Notes under the pieces: generated by a model
The model's input: only the letters and a program-made list of their open reading frames with translations
Databases searched by the model: none
What the model was told of the DNA's origin: nothing
Made by a program: the position numbers and the translations under genes
Shown: one piece after another, positions 1 to 6,569 of the stretch
Layout: each line of letters begins with the position of its first letter
Numbering within the stretch: position 1 is the first letter of the stretch
Assembly: GCA_016205085.1 (NCBI GenBank)
Contig: JACQJN010000203.1
Coordinates: forward strand, 1-11,079
Direction: 5' to 3'
DNA length: 11,079 nucleotides
DNA from: Elusimicrobiota bacterium
Lineage (GTDB): Bacteria > Elusimicrobiota > Elusimicrobia > JACQJN01

Positions 1-2
1 AT

Positions 3-680
3 CCTCTCTCTCCCAGCGCATTGAATCTTTTCCGGGATTGTGCGCGTTGTTTTTGGTTTGAAAAAGTGAAAGGCATCAAGCGGCCCAGGGGGATTTTTCC
101 TTCCCTGCCCGGAGGGATGGATCGTGTCATCAAAACCCATTTCGACACCTTCCGCGGCAAAGGGATACTTCCTCCAGAATTGAGCGGCCAGGACTTCGAG
201 GGGGTGAAGCTTTTTGAAAATCAGGGACAAATGGAGAGATGGCGCAACTGGAGAACCGGCCCTGTCTACGAAGATAAATCGGTGGGAGCGGTTTTAAGCG
301 GCGCCCTGGATGATCTTTTGGTTAAGGAGGAGCGATATATTCCTTTCGACTATAAAACCAAAGGCTCTCCCACCACGGAGGAAGATGCCGTCAAGTACTA
401 TCAGAACCAGATGGACTGTTATGCTTTGCTGCTTCAGGAGAACCGGTGTCCTGCCGCGGGCTACGCATTCCTCCTCTATTACTCTCCCAAGAGCGTGTCT
501 GAAAACGGTGTGGTGTCTTTTGAGGTCCAACCCATCAAAATTTTGACCGACATGGAGCGGGCACGCGAAACATTTAGAAAAGCGGTTGCCCTTCTGGGAG
601 GGCCGCTGCCCTCTTCCAGCAATGGATGCGAGTACTGCGGTTGGTTATCAAAGCATAAAAATGGCGACACTCTGTTTTAA
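3..680 (+). CDS. PD-(D/E)XK nuclease family protein (RecB/Cas4-like), 5'-partial
   Basis: The frame is open from base 3, reading PLSPSALNLFRDC; the true start lies upstream of the window. A TTG at 21 is possible but would cut into the conserved SPSxLNLF opening. Numbering from that TTG, the nuclease core shows G94-A-L-D97-D98, then F109-D110-Y-K112-T-K, the usual metal-binding Asp and catalytic Asp-x-Lys of the fold. A QNQMDCYALLL helix (about 128-138) fits the family's Q-x3-Y motif. Two Cys pairs, C7/C10 and C203/C206 (CEYCGW), bracket the fold. Cas4 and AddB relatives carry an Fe-S cluster formed by N- and C-terminal cysteines, so a cluster or zinc site is plausible here. The likely role is DNA-end processing or repair, but the substrate is unknown. 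No cas genes are nearby. The next gene starts 21 bp downstream, so the two may be co-transcribed. Confidence 0.8.
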   Translation, partial: PLSPSALNLFRDCARCFWFEKVKGIKRPRGIFPSLPGGMDRVIKTHFDTFRGKGILPPELSGQDFEGVKLFENQGQMERWRNWRTGPVYEDKSVGAVLSGALDDLLVKEERYIPFDYKTKGSPTTEEDAVKYYQNQMDCYALLLQENRCPAAGYAFLLYYSPKSVSENGVVSFEVQPIKILTDMERARETFRKAVALLGGPLPSSSNGCEYCGWLSKHKNGDTLF

Positions 681-701
681 TTCTCTATCTTGAGAACAAA
701 A

Positions 702-1256
702 ATGTCAGAGTCGGTGTCTCATTCCCAGGTATCGGAGACGGACTTCCTTCAGAAGCATGCGCCGATGGTTTATAACCTGGCTCTGAGATTGTTGGGCAAC
801 CCGACCGACGCGGAAGATTTAGCACAGGATGTTCTGATCAAGGCGCTCAAAGCATTGCCGGATTTTAGAGGGGAGGCCGCCCCCTCTTCTTGGCTGTATC
901 GCATCACGGTGAACGTGTGGAAGAACAGGGTTCGGTATGAAAAGAGGCGCGGTTTGTGGAAGATGGTCTCATTGGAATTTTTTACAGGAGAGAATCATGA
1001 TGAAGAGCCGGTTATAAAAAAGGAAGAACCGGCACTGGATGCTGGGTTGGAGGCCGAAGACAAGAGCGCGGCGGTTCAAAGAGCGTTGATGAGGCTTGAT
1101 AAGGAAAGCCGCGCCGTGGTAGTCTTAAGGGAACTGCAGGAAAAGTCATACCAAGAAATTGCCCAGATTCTGGATATCCCCGAAGGTACCGTAAAGTCGC
1201 GGCTGTCTCGAGCAAGAGAATCTTTAAAGGAAATATTGAAAGATGTCCCACGTTAA
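702..1256 (+). CDS. ECF-subfamily RNA polymerase sigma-70 factor (RpoE-like)
   Basis: This is a 184-residue sigma factor with only regions 2 and 4, the standard ECF size. Region 2 (about residues 15-83 from this ATG) contains the core-binding stretch NPTDAEDLAQDVLIKAL and the -10 recognition helix WLYRITVNVWKNRVR. Region 4 (about 125-178) has an HTH ending IPEGTVKSRLSRARE, which reads the -35 element. An acidic linker rich in Glu and Asp joins the two. I prefer ATG 702 to an in-frame TTG at 690; neither has a convincing ribosome binding site. The gene overlaps the following anti-sigma gene by 14 bp, the usual arrangement for a sigma factor and its membrane-bound inhibitor. The regulon cannot be read from the window. 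Envelope stress is a reasonable guess because envelope genes follow. Confidence 0.93.
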   Translation: MSESVSHSQVSETDFLQKHAPMVYNLALRLLGNPTDAEDLAQDVLIKALKALPDFRGEAAPSSWLYRITVNVWKNRVRYEKRRGLWKMVSLEFFTGENHDEEPVIKKEEPALDAGLEAEDKSAAVQRALMRLDKESRAVVVLRELQEKSYQEIAQILDIPEGTVKSRLSRARESLKEILKDVPR

Positions 1257-1956
1257 AGAGTTACTCTCCCCTTACATAGATCATGAGCTTTCCGCAGAGC
1301 AAAGTAGAGCGGTGGAGACGCATATTACAAATTGTCCGGACTGCCGGAGGGATTTAGAGGAGATGCTTTCTGTCGTGGGGAAGATCAAGGAACTGCCGCA
1401 GGAATCTCTTCCGGTCGGGTTCATGGAACGTCTGGAGTGGAAGCGAGAGAGTTTACGGTCGAAATATAATTGGTGGTTTTTTCTGCCCTTCCAGGTAAAG
1501 ATCACAGCCCTGGCCATGACCGGAGTTTTAGTGACGGTCCTTGTTGTTGAAAGGACAAAAGAGCGTAAACCTTCAGAAGGTGTCTTGGAATCCAAGCAGG
1601 AGATGCCAGCGGAGTCTCCGATAGCTCGTGGAAACCTTCAAAATGAAGCGGGACGCAGAGAGAGGATGTCTAAGGCTGTGATGGTAGCCGGTGCGAGTGC
1701 GCCCACGATGGCGAGCGAAGCGGATAAGGACGTCCTGCGAGGGCCCGTTGAATTTGTCAAAACCTATCCCTTTAAAGATGGACGGACCCTCTCCCAAAAG
1801 ATCGGGTCTTCCCAGAGATGGTCTAGTAGAAAATTGAAGGAAAATATTTATAAAGTCACTTGCCAAACCCGCACCTACGCCTATGTTTTCCAGGTCAATT
1901 TAGAGTCTAGAACCATTAAGGGATTGAACCCCGTCTCTAAGAGAATTCTTCAGTAA
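1243..1956 (+). CDS. Membrane anti-sigma factor with zf-HC2 zinc finger
   Basis: This 237-residue protein probably binds and inhibits the sigma factor encoded just upstream. The N-terminus carries an anti-sigma zinc-finger signature: LLSPYIDHELS, then H27-x3-C31-x2-C34 within THITNCPDCRRDL. One transmembrane segment follows at about residues 78-102, preceded by WWFF and followed by the Lys/Arg-rich ERTKERKP. The N-terminus is therefore expected in the cytoplasm and residues 104-237 outside. The extracytoplasmic part has a charged, low-complexity linker to about 150 and a C-terminal piece of about 75 residues that I do not recognise; it may be the stress sensor or the site of regulated proteolysis. 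The start ATG lies inside the end of the sigma gene. A GGAAA stretch about 13 bases upstream is a weak ribosome binding site, so translational coupling is likely. Confidence 0.88.
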   Translation: MSHVKELLSPYIDHELSAEQSRAVETHITNCPDCRRDLEEMLSVVGKIKELPQESLPVGFMERLEWKRESLRSKYNWWFFLPFQVKITALAMTGVLVTVLVVERTKERKPSEGVLESKQEMPAESPIARGNLQNEAGRRERMSKAVMVAGASAPTMASEADKDVLRGPVEFVKTYPFKDGRTLSQKIGSSQRWSSRKLKENIYKVTCQTRTYAYVFQVNLESRTIKGLNPVSKRILQ

Positions 1957-1957
1957 T

Positions 1958-1987
1958 TTGACCCCTTCTTATTAAAAATGGGATAAT
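1958..1987 (+). promoter_or_regulatory. Sigma-70-type promoter for inositol-3-phosphate synthase, probably leaderless
   Basis: TTGACC (1958-1963) and GATAAT (1982-1987) are separated by 18 bp. Only six bases lie between the -10 box and the ATG at 1994, so transcription would begin at or next to the start codon. No Shine-Dalgarno sequence is present, which agrees with a leaderless message. This is a match by eye, not an experimental start site. Confidence 0.6.
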
Positions 1988-1993
1988 GCAAAT

Positions 1994-3394
1994 ATGAATT
2001 CTAAAGCCAAAATCCAGCCCGCCGCAGGCAAATTAGGGGTGCTTTTGCCGGGGATGGGAGCTGTCACCAGTACGTTTATTGCGGGAGTGGAGCTCATCAA
2101 GAAGGGTTTGGGACTCCCTTTTGGTTCCTTGACTCAGCTTCAGAGAATCCGCCTGGGTAAGCGCTATGAGAACCGGAACCCCCTCCTCCGCGAATTTGTT
2201 CCCCTGGCGGATTTGAAAGATTTGGTCTTCGGGGGTTGGGACATATTCCCGGATTCCATCTATGAAGCTGCGCTCAAGGCGGGAGTGCTGACAGAAGCCC
2301 ATATAAAGCCTGTTCAAAAAGAACTCTCAGCCATCCAACCCTGGAGGGCGGTCTTTGATCCCCGATTCGTCAAGAACATTCAAGGCCCTAACGTGAAACG
2401 GGGAAAAACCAAGATGGAATTGGCGGAACAGATCATGAAGGATATAGAAGCCTTCAAGTCCAAGCAGGGCTTAAGTCGGTTGGTGATGGTGTGGTGCGGA
2501 TCCACGGAGGCCACTTTGGAACCCACCGAATCCCACCAGAGTCTGGGGGCGTTTAAAGAAGCCCTGGAAAGGAATTCTCCGGACATTGCTCCCTCCATGG
2601 TCTATGCCTATTCCGCCATTCGGATGGGTATTCCTTATGCCAACGGGGCTCCCAATCTTTCAGCGGACATCCCGGCCCTGGTGGAGCTATCCCATAAGAC
2701 GGGAGCGCCCATCTCTGGAAAAGATTTCAAAACGGGTCAAACCATGATGAAAACGGTCATCTCGCCGGCCCTGAAAGCCCGCATGTTAGGGTTGACGGGA
2801 TGGTATTCCACGAACATATTGGGAAATCGGGATGGCGAGGTTCTGGCCGATCCTGAATCTTTTAAAACGAAAGAAAAGAGCAAAATGTCCGTTCTGGATT
2901 CTATTTTAGAGCCGGAACAATATCCCCAGTTGTACGGGAAATATGCCCATAAAGTCCGAATCGACTATTACCCTCCGCGGGGAGATGCCAAAGAAGGTTG
3001 GGACAATATAGACATCCTGGGATGGCTTCAGATGCCCATGCAGGTTAAAATAAATTTTCTCTGCCGGGACTCCATACTGGCGGCTCCCATCGTTTTGGAC
3101 TTGGTTCTTTTCCTGGATCTGGCTTTTAGGGCCGGTCTCAAGGGGATTCAGGAATGGCTTTCTTTTTACTTTAAGTCCCCCATGTGTCGGACCGATTTAA
3201 AACCCATCCATGACCTTTTTCTGCAGCATGTGAAGCTGCAGAATACTTTAAGGCTTCTGATGGGAGAGGAAGTGCTGGATTATTCCGGTTTGGACTATTA
3301 CGATCCTGAAAAGGGAACTCCCAGCCCAGCTCCGGCCCCTCGCCCCGCCCCCCGTTCCAGTTCGCGCGCACGCGAACGCGCTCTTTCTCGATAA
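1994..3394 (+). CDS. ino1: Inositol-3-phosphate synthase (MIPS)
   Basis: This NAD-dependent enzyme converts glucose-6-phosphate to 1D-myo-inositol 3-phosphate, the first step of inositol synthesis. Family motifs appear in order: Rossmann-type GVLLPGMGAV (15-24), GGWDIFPDS (80-88), YANGAPNLSAD (215-225), ISGKDFKTGQT (240-250), YSTNILGNRDG (271-281), the Lys-rich KTKEKSKMSVLDS (291-303) and VRIDYYPPRGDAKEGWDN (321-338). The conserved lysines of the active-site region are present. The length of 466 residues is near the family's usual size, with a tail of about 25 residues rich in Pro, Ala and Arg at the C-terminus that looks non-catalytic. ATG 1994 is chosen because the conserved Rossmann motif begins 14 residues later. 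The gene sits 37 bp after the anti-sigma gene and 39 bp before bamA. A phosphatase that could complete the pathway is encoded about 4.5 kb downstream. Confidence 0.93.
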   Translation: MNSKAKIQPAAGKLGVLLPGMGAVTSTFIAGVELIKKGLGLPFGSLTQLQRIRLGKRYENRNPLLREFVPLADLKDLVFGGWDIFPDSIYEAALKAGVLTEAHIKPVQKELSAIQPWRAVFDPRFVKNIQGPNVKRGKTKMELAEQIMKDIEAFKSKQGLSRLVMVWCGSTEATLEPTESHQSLGAFKEALERNSPDIAPSMVYAYSAIRMGIPYANGAPNLSADIPALVELSHKTGAPISGKDFKTGQTMMKTVISPALKARMLGLTGWYSTNILGNRDGEVLADPESFKTKEKSKMSVLDSILEPEQYPQLYGKYAHKVRIDYYPPRGDAKEGWDNIDILGWLQMPMQVKINFLCRDSILAAPIVLDLVLFLDLAFRAGLKGIQEWLSFYFKSPMCRTDLKPIHDLFLQHVKLQNTLRLLMGEEVLDYSGLDYYDPEKGTPSPAPAPRPAPRSSSRARERALSR

Positions 3395-3406
3395 CCTCGA
3401 ATTTAG

Positions 3407-3412
3407 TATAAT
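3407..3412 (+). promoter_or_regulatory. Possible -10 box upstream of bamA
   Basis: A perfect TATAAT lies 21 bp before the bamA start codon. No good -35 box is found 16-19 bp upstream; the best spacing gives TTTCTC. It may be a weak or activator-dependent promoter, or chance in an AT-rich gap. The alternative is read-through from the inositol-3-phosphate synthase gene. Confidence 0.35.
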
Positions 3413-3433
3413 AATCCTAGTGCTTGTTCTGAG

Positions 3434-5803
3434 ATGTATTTCCTCTTTTTTTTTGTCCTTTTTTGTGTGACAGGGTCTCATAGGCCTGTTTTCTCCCAGA
3501 CGAGTCATTTTCCAACATCTGTTTCTACATCTACTGTGGTGACTTCCACTTCGGCCTTTGCGCTCCCGGGCATGCGTACGAGTGCAGAAGGGCACTGGGT
3601 GGTGGGGGAGGTAGCGATTGAGGGAACCCAGAACGTGAAGACCAGCGTGGTTCGAGGTCAGATAAAAGCCAGAAAGGGGGAAACCTATTCCCAGGATGCG
3701 ATCAACCGGGATGTGCAGGCCATCCTGAATTTAGGCAGTTTCGAGAGAGCCACAGCGGAGGTGGAGCCTTTGATGGGATCCACCCAGACCGTAAAATTGA
3801 AATATGTCGTGGTGGAGAAACCGGTCATTAAAAAGATTCATTTTAAGGGCCAAAAGAAGGTATCTAAGGCTGTCCTGCAAGATGGAATGACTCTCAAAAC
3901 AAAAGATCCTTTGGATGAATCTAAGCTCAAAGAAGACACTGCCAAAATATTGGCGACCTACCATGACAAGGGTTTTATTGATGCCCAAGTGGAGCAGACG
4001 GTCGCTCCCACCAACAAGCCCAACCAGGTGGAGATCACATTCCAGATCGTGGAGGGTCCCAAGGCCAAGATAAAAGAGGTGTTTCTAGAAGGCGTCTCTG
4101 CGTTCAAACCCAAGAAGGTAATCAAGCAGATGGCCAACCGTCCCAAGAAGGTTTTTAAGCCTAAAGATTTGGAGGCGGATCTGAAGAATATCGAGAAATA
4201 CTATAAGAATCGCGGGTATGCCGATTTTCAGATTTTGGATTCCAGCGTGACATTCAGTTCGGATAGGACCGATGTTTTTGTGCGCCTCAAACTTCAGGAG
4301 GGAGTTCAGGCACGATTTGGAGACACTTTTTTTTCTGGCAACGCCGTCTACACCTCCAAGGAACTGAAGGAGGCGATTGCCTATCGTCCCGGCAAGATAT
4401 TCAATCAGGAAAAATTTGATGAATCCATAGCTTTCGTTCAGGAGAAATATGCCGACAAGGGCTATCTCAAAGCCCAGGTCCGCCCTCAGAAAAAGCTCAA
4501 TCCGGAGACTCAGCTGACGGACATCACGTTTCAGGTTTTGGAGGGCAACATCATCATCGTGGAACACATCGATGTAGAGGGAAACCATGCCACCAAGACC
4601 TATGTTTTTAGACGTGAAATCGTGCAGAAGGAGGGAGCACCTTTCAGCGCTTCCAAAATTCGCAAGAGCCATGAGAGGTTGTTTAATTTGGGCTTTTTGG
4701 ATGATGTTCAGATGGACATCAACAACACGACAGATCCTGACAAGGTGGACCTGGTGTTCGATGTGATGGAGGGCAAACCCGGGATGCTCACCGCGGGGGC
4801 CGGTTTTTCTTCTCTGGATGGGTTGGTGGGCACCCTGTCTCTTTCGCATTTAAATCTGCTGGGAAGAGCCTACAGGACTTCTCTTCAATGGCAGTTTGGC
4901 TCTCGGGTGCAGGACTACTCTATTTCTTGGACCACGCCTTGGTTGGGTTCTCATCCTACCAGTTTGGGCTTGGATGTGTTCAATACCCGCCGGCTCAGAC
5001 CTTTTTCCAGTGCCTCCACCGCTTTTACCGATAAGAGGACGGGGGGCCGTATTCGTTTAGGTCCCCGCTTTCAAGATGATAAATACCAGCTTTCGATTGG
5101 GTATGCTTTCCAGGAAATTAGCGTGGCCAATGTGGAGCAGCAGTTTCTTTCTTCTTTGCCTGAAGAAACGAATACCACCTCCTCTCTTTCTCTGGAGTTG
5201 GCCCGGGATACCCGGGACTATGTCTGGGACCCGACCCGCGGGACGAGGCATTCCATCAGCTATGAACTTTCCGGGGGACCGCTTTTGGGAGACGTCCACT
5301 TTTTCAGGCCTGGAATTTCCAACAGCTGGCATATCAAAACTTTTTCCATTGGGGAGTATCCCTTTGTGCTTTCTTTTTCCAACCGGTTTGGGTTCGTTGA
5401 GAGATTTGGACACACACAGACCGTGCCGGTGTTTGAACGGTATTTCATGGGGGGGCCGGATACGATCCGAGGTTACAATGTCACGGGCCAAATTGGGCCG
5501 GCTTTTGGGGGTAAGGTGTATGATGTCTTTAACGTTGAGTACAAGTTTCCTTTGGCCCGGGAAAGGAGGAGGACTATTGTTCAGGGGGCGTTTTTCTTCG
5601 ATATGGGCAACTCCTGGGATAATTTAAGATCCACCAGTCTAAAGATCGGCTCAAGGGAAAGGCAGCTAAAGGCCGGGGCGGGATTCGGAATTCGCTTCGT
5701 CACTCCGGCTTTTCCGATCCGTTTGGATTGGGGATATGGCTTCAACCATAAACCCGGAGAGCAACAGGCGCAGATTTATTTCACATTGGGGAATATTTTC
5801 TAA
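3434..5803 (+). CDS. bamA: Outer membrane protein assembly factor BamA (Omp85)
   Basis: BamA is the core of the machine that folds and inserts beta-barrel proteins into the outer membrane. The 789-residue product has a hydrophobic signal sequence (1-12, cleavage probably near 21), a Ser/Thr-rich spacer, and five POTRA repeats at about 57-130, 131-209, 210-291, 292-373 and 374-449. Each repeat shows the 'V..I...G......' opening and a G[FY]xxA or GFLD-type turn. The barrel follows (451-789), with the Omp85 lid-loop motif GGPDTIRGYN, FFDMGNSWDN near the end, and a terminal Phe (TLGNIF) as expected for a barrel signal. Length and domain count match the family. The start at 3434 gives the only complete signal peptide. 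The gene shares one base with the next gene (TAATG), so it is translationally coupled to skp/ompH. Confidence 0.96.
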   Translation: MYFLFFFVLFCVTGSHRPVFSQTSHFPTSVSTSTVVTSTSAFALPGMRTSAEGHWVVGEVAIEGTQNVKTSVVRGQIKARKGETYSQDAINRDVQAILNLGSFERATAEVEPLMGSTQTVKLKYVVVEKPVIKKIHFKGQKKVSKAVLQDGMTLKTKDPLDESKLKEDTAKILATYHDKGFIDAQVEQTVAPTNKPNQVEITFQIVEGPKAKIKEVFLEGVSAFKPKKVIKQMANRPKKVFKPKDLEADLKNIEKYYKNRGYADFQILDSSVTFSSDRTDVFVRLKLQEGVQARFGDTFFSGNAVYTSKELKEAIAYRPGKIFNQEKFDESIAFVQEKYADKGYLKAQVRPQKKLNPETQLTDITFQVLEGNIIIVEHIDVEGNHATKTYVFRREIVQKEGAPFSASKIRKSHERLFNLGFLDDVQMDINNTTDPDKVDLVFDVMEGKPGMLTAGAGFSSLDGLVGTLSLSHLNLLGRAYRTSLQWQFGSRVQDYSISWTTPWLGSHPTSLGLDVFNTRRLRPFSSASTAFTDKRTGGRIRLGPRFQDDKYQLSIGYAFQEISVANVEQQFLSSLPEETNTTSSLSLELARDTRDYVWDPTRGTRHSISYELSGGPLLGDVHFFRPGISNSWHIKTFSIGEYPFVLSFSNRFGFVERFGHTQTVPVFERYFMGGPDTIRGYNVTGQIGPAFGGKVYDVFNVEYKFPLARERRRTIVQGAFFFDMGNSWDNLRSTSLKIGSRERQLKAGAGFGIRFVTPAFPIRLDWGYGFNHKPGEQQAQIYFTLGNIF

Positions 5804-6498
5804 TGGGAAGATTTAAGCTTGCGGTTTTTGTTTGGACAATATTTTCTTTTTCCCCTGTGCAAAAACTGGCGGCGTTGGAAATTTCCCTTGAGGAAAACAA
5901 GGCGGAGCGGGGCAGCGTGGGATATGTGGACATCCAGAGGGTTTTTAAAGCCTATCCTGAAACCCTGCGGGCCAGGGAGGATTTTGAGCAGGAGATTCGC
6001 AGAAGGGAAGAAGGAATGAATCAAAAAAAGGCGGAGATTTTGGTTTTGAAAGCGGAGATTTCCAAACTAAAGCAGGATAGGGAACTGGCTTCCAAGCTTC
6101 CCGTAAAGGAGGAAGTTCAAGCTTCGACCCCCTCCGTGCAGGGTTCCACACAGGCCACGATCAACTTGCCGGGAGTTTCCAATGTTCCCGTTTCTTCCGT
6201 TCTTCCTGCGGGGGCGGCAGGGTTGCAGGAATTGGATGACAGGATTTCTCAGAAGACGCAAGAGATTCAGAATAAGCAGCAAGAGCTAAGGTCTTACCAG
6301 AAACAGGTAGAGCGCGAACTTCTGGATTTAGAAAATCGCAAGAGTCAGATCATCCTGGGGCGCATCTGCCAGGCGGTCAGCACGTTGGCTCAGAGTGAGG
6401 GCATCAGCGTGGTGGTGGATAAGAAATCCATTCTATACGGGCAGGGGTCCGTGGATTTGACCGATAAATTGCTCAATAAATTGCAGGGCGGACTATGA
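5803..6498 (+). CDS. skp: OmpH/Skp-family periplasmic chaperone
   Basis: Skp-like proteins hold unfolded outer-membrane proteins in the periplasm on the way to BamA. The 231-residue product has a signal peptide (1 to about 24, KLAA|LE), then the family opening VGYVDIQRVFKAYPE (39-53). Two charged coiled-coil arms follow (about 54-106 and 141-185). The C-terminal strand region ISVVVDKKSILYGQGSVDLTDKL (201-223) is typical: the D-K-x2-ILYG element followed by DLT. Between the arms, residues 107-140 form a Pro/Ser/Ala/Val-rich insert at the tip, making the protein longer than the roughly 160 residues of E. coli Skp. The ATG overlaps the bamA stop by one base. The bamA-skp-lpxD order is conserved widely among Gram-negative bacteria and supports the assignment. 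Confidence 0.92.
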   Translation: MGRFKLAVFVWTIFSFSPVQKLAALEISLEENKAERGSVGYVDIQRVFKAYPETLRAREDFEQEIRRREEGMNQKKAEILVLKAEISKLKQDRELASKLPVKEEVQASTPSVQGSTQATINLPGVSNVPVSSVLPAGAAGLQELDDRISQKTQEIQNKQQELRSYQKQVERELLDLENRKSQIILGRICQAVSTLAQSEGISVVVDKKSILYGQGSVDLTDKLLNKLQGGL

Positions 6499-6569
6499 CC
6501 AAGTCCGGGTACCCAGCGAAGCTGGGTGGACGCGGAAATGGTTGGAGCTCGGCAGAGCGTAAACCATGA
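6495..6569 (+). other. 24-codon ORF bridging skp and lpxD
   Basis: An ATG at 6495 overlaps the skp stop codon (ATGA). The frame then reads MTKSGYPAKLGGRGNG and on to a TGA at 6567-6569, which overlaps the lpxD ATG at 6566 (ATGA). One small ORF therefore fills the whole gap with an overlap at each end. It may be a coupling or leader ORF that lets ribosomes pass the hairpin and reach lpxD, or it may be chance. No protein family is recognised. Confidence 0.3.
6503..6531 (+). repeat. Strong hairpin between skp and lpxD (REP-like)
   Basis: ACCCAGC (6511-6517), loop GAA, GCTGGGT (6521-6527) form a perfect 7-bp stem. Outer arms GTCC (6503-6506) and GGAC (6528-6531) extend it after a 4-base bulge, GGGT. 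There is no following T-run, so it is not a typical intrinsic terminator. It resembles a dispersed palindromic repeat or an RNA processing or attenuation element within the operon. Confidence 0.6.

Noticed and set aside
3..680. CRISPR adaptation module based on the Cas4-like nuclease
   Set aside because: No repeats, spacers or cas1/cas2 are visible. The neighbouring genes are a sigma/anti-sigma pair.
3361..3376. TTCGCG/CGCGAA stem as a terminator after the synthase gene
   Set aside because: It lies within the coding region, the stem is only 6 bp, and no T-run follows, so it does not qualify as an intrinsic terminator.
3371..3433. RpoE-type promoter (GAAC ... TCTGA) upstream of bamA
   Set aside because: GAAC-like and TCTGA-like strings exist but are too far apart, and TCTGA directly abuts the start codon.
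4085..4849. 254-codon open frame antisense to bamA
   Set aside because: It mirrors the POTRA-coding region, shows no domain of its own and no start signal. BamA on the plus strand is certain.
5076..5627. 183-codon plus-strand frame inside the bamA barrel region
   Set aside because: It is out of frame with bamA, with skewed composition and no family similarity.
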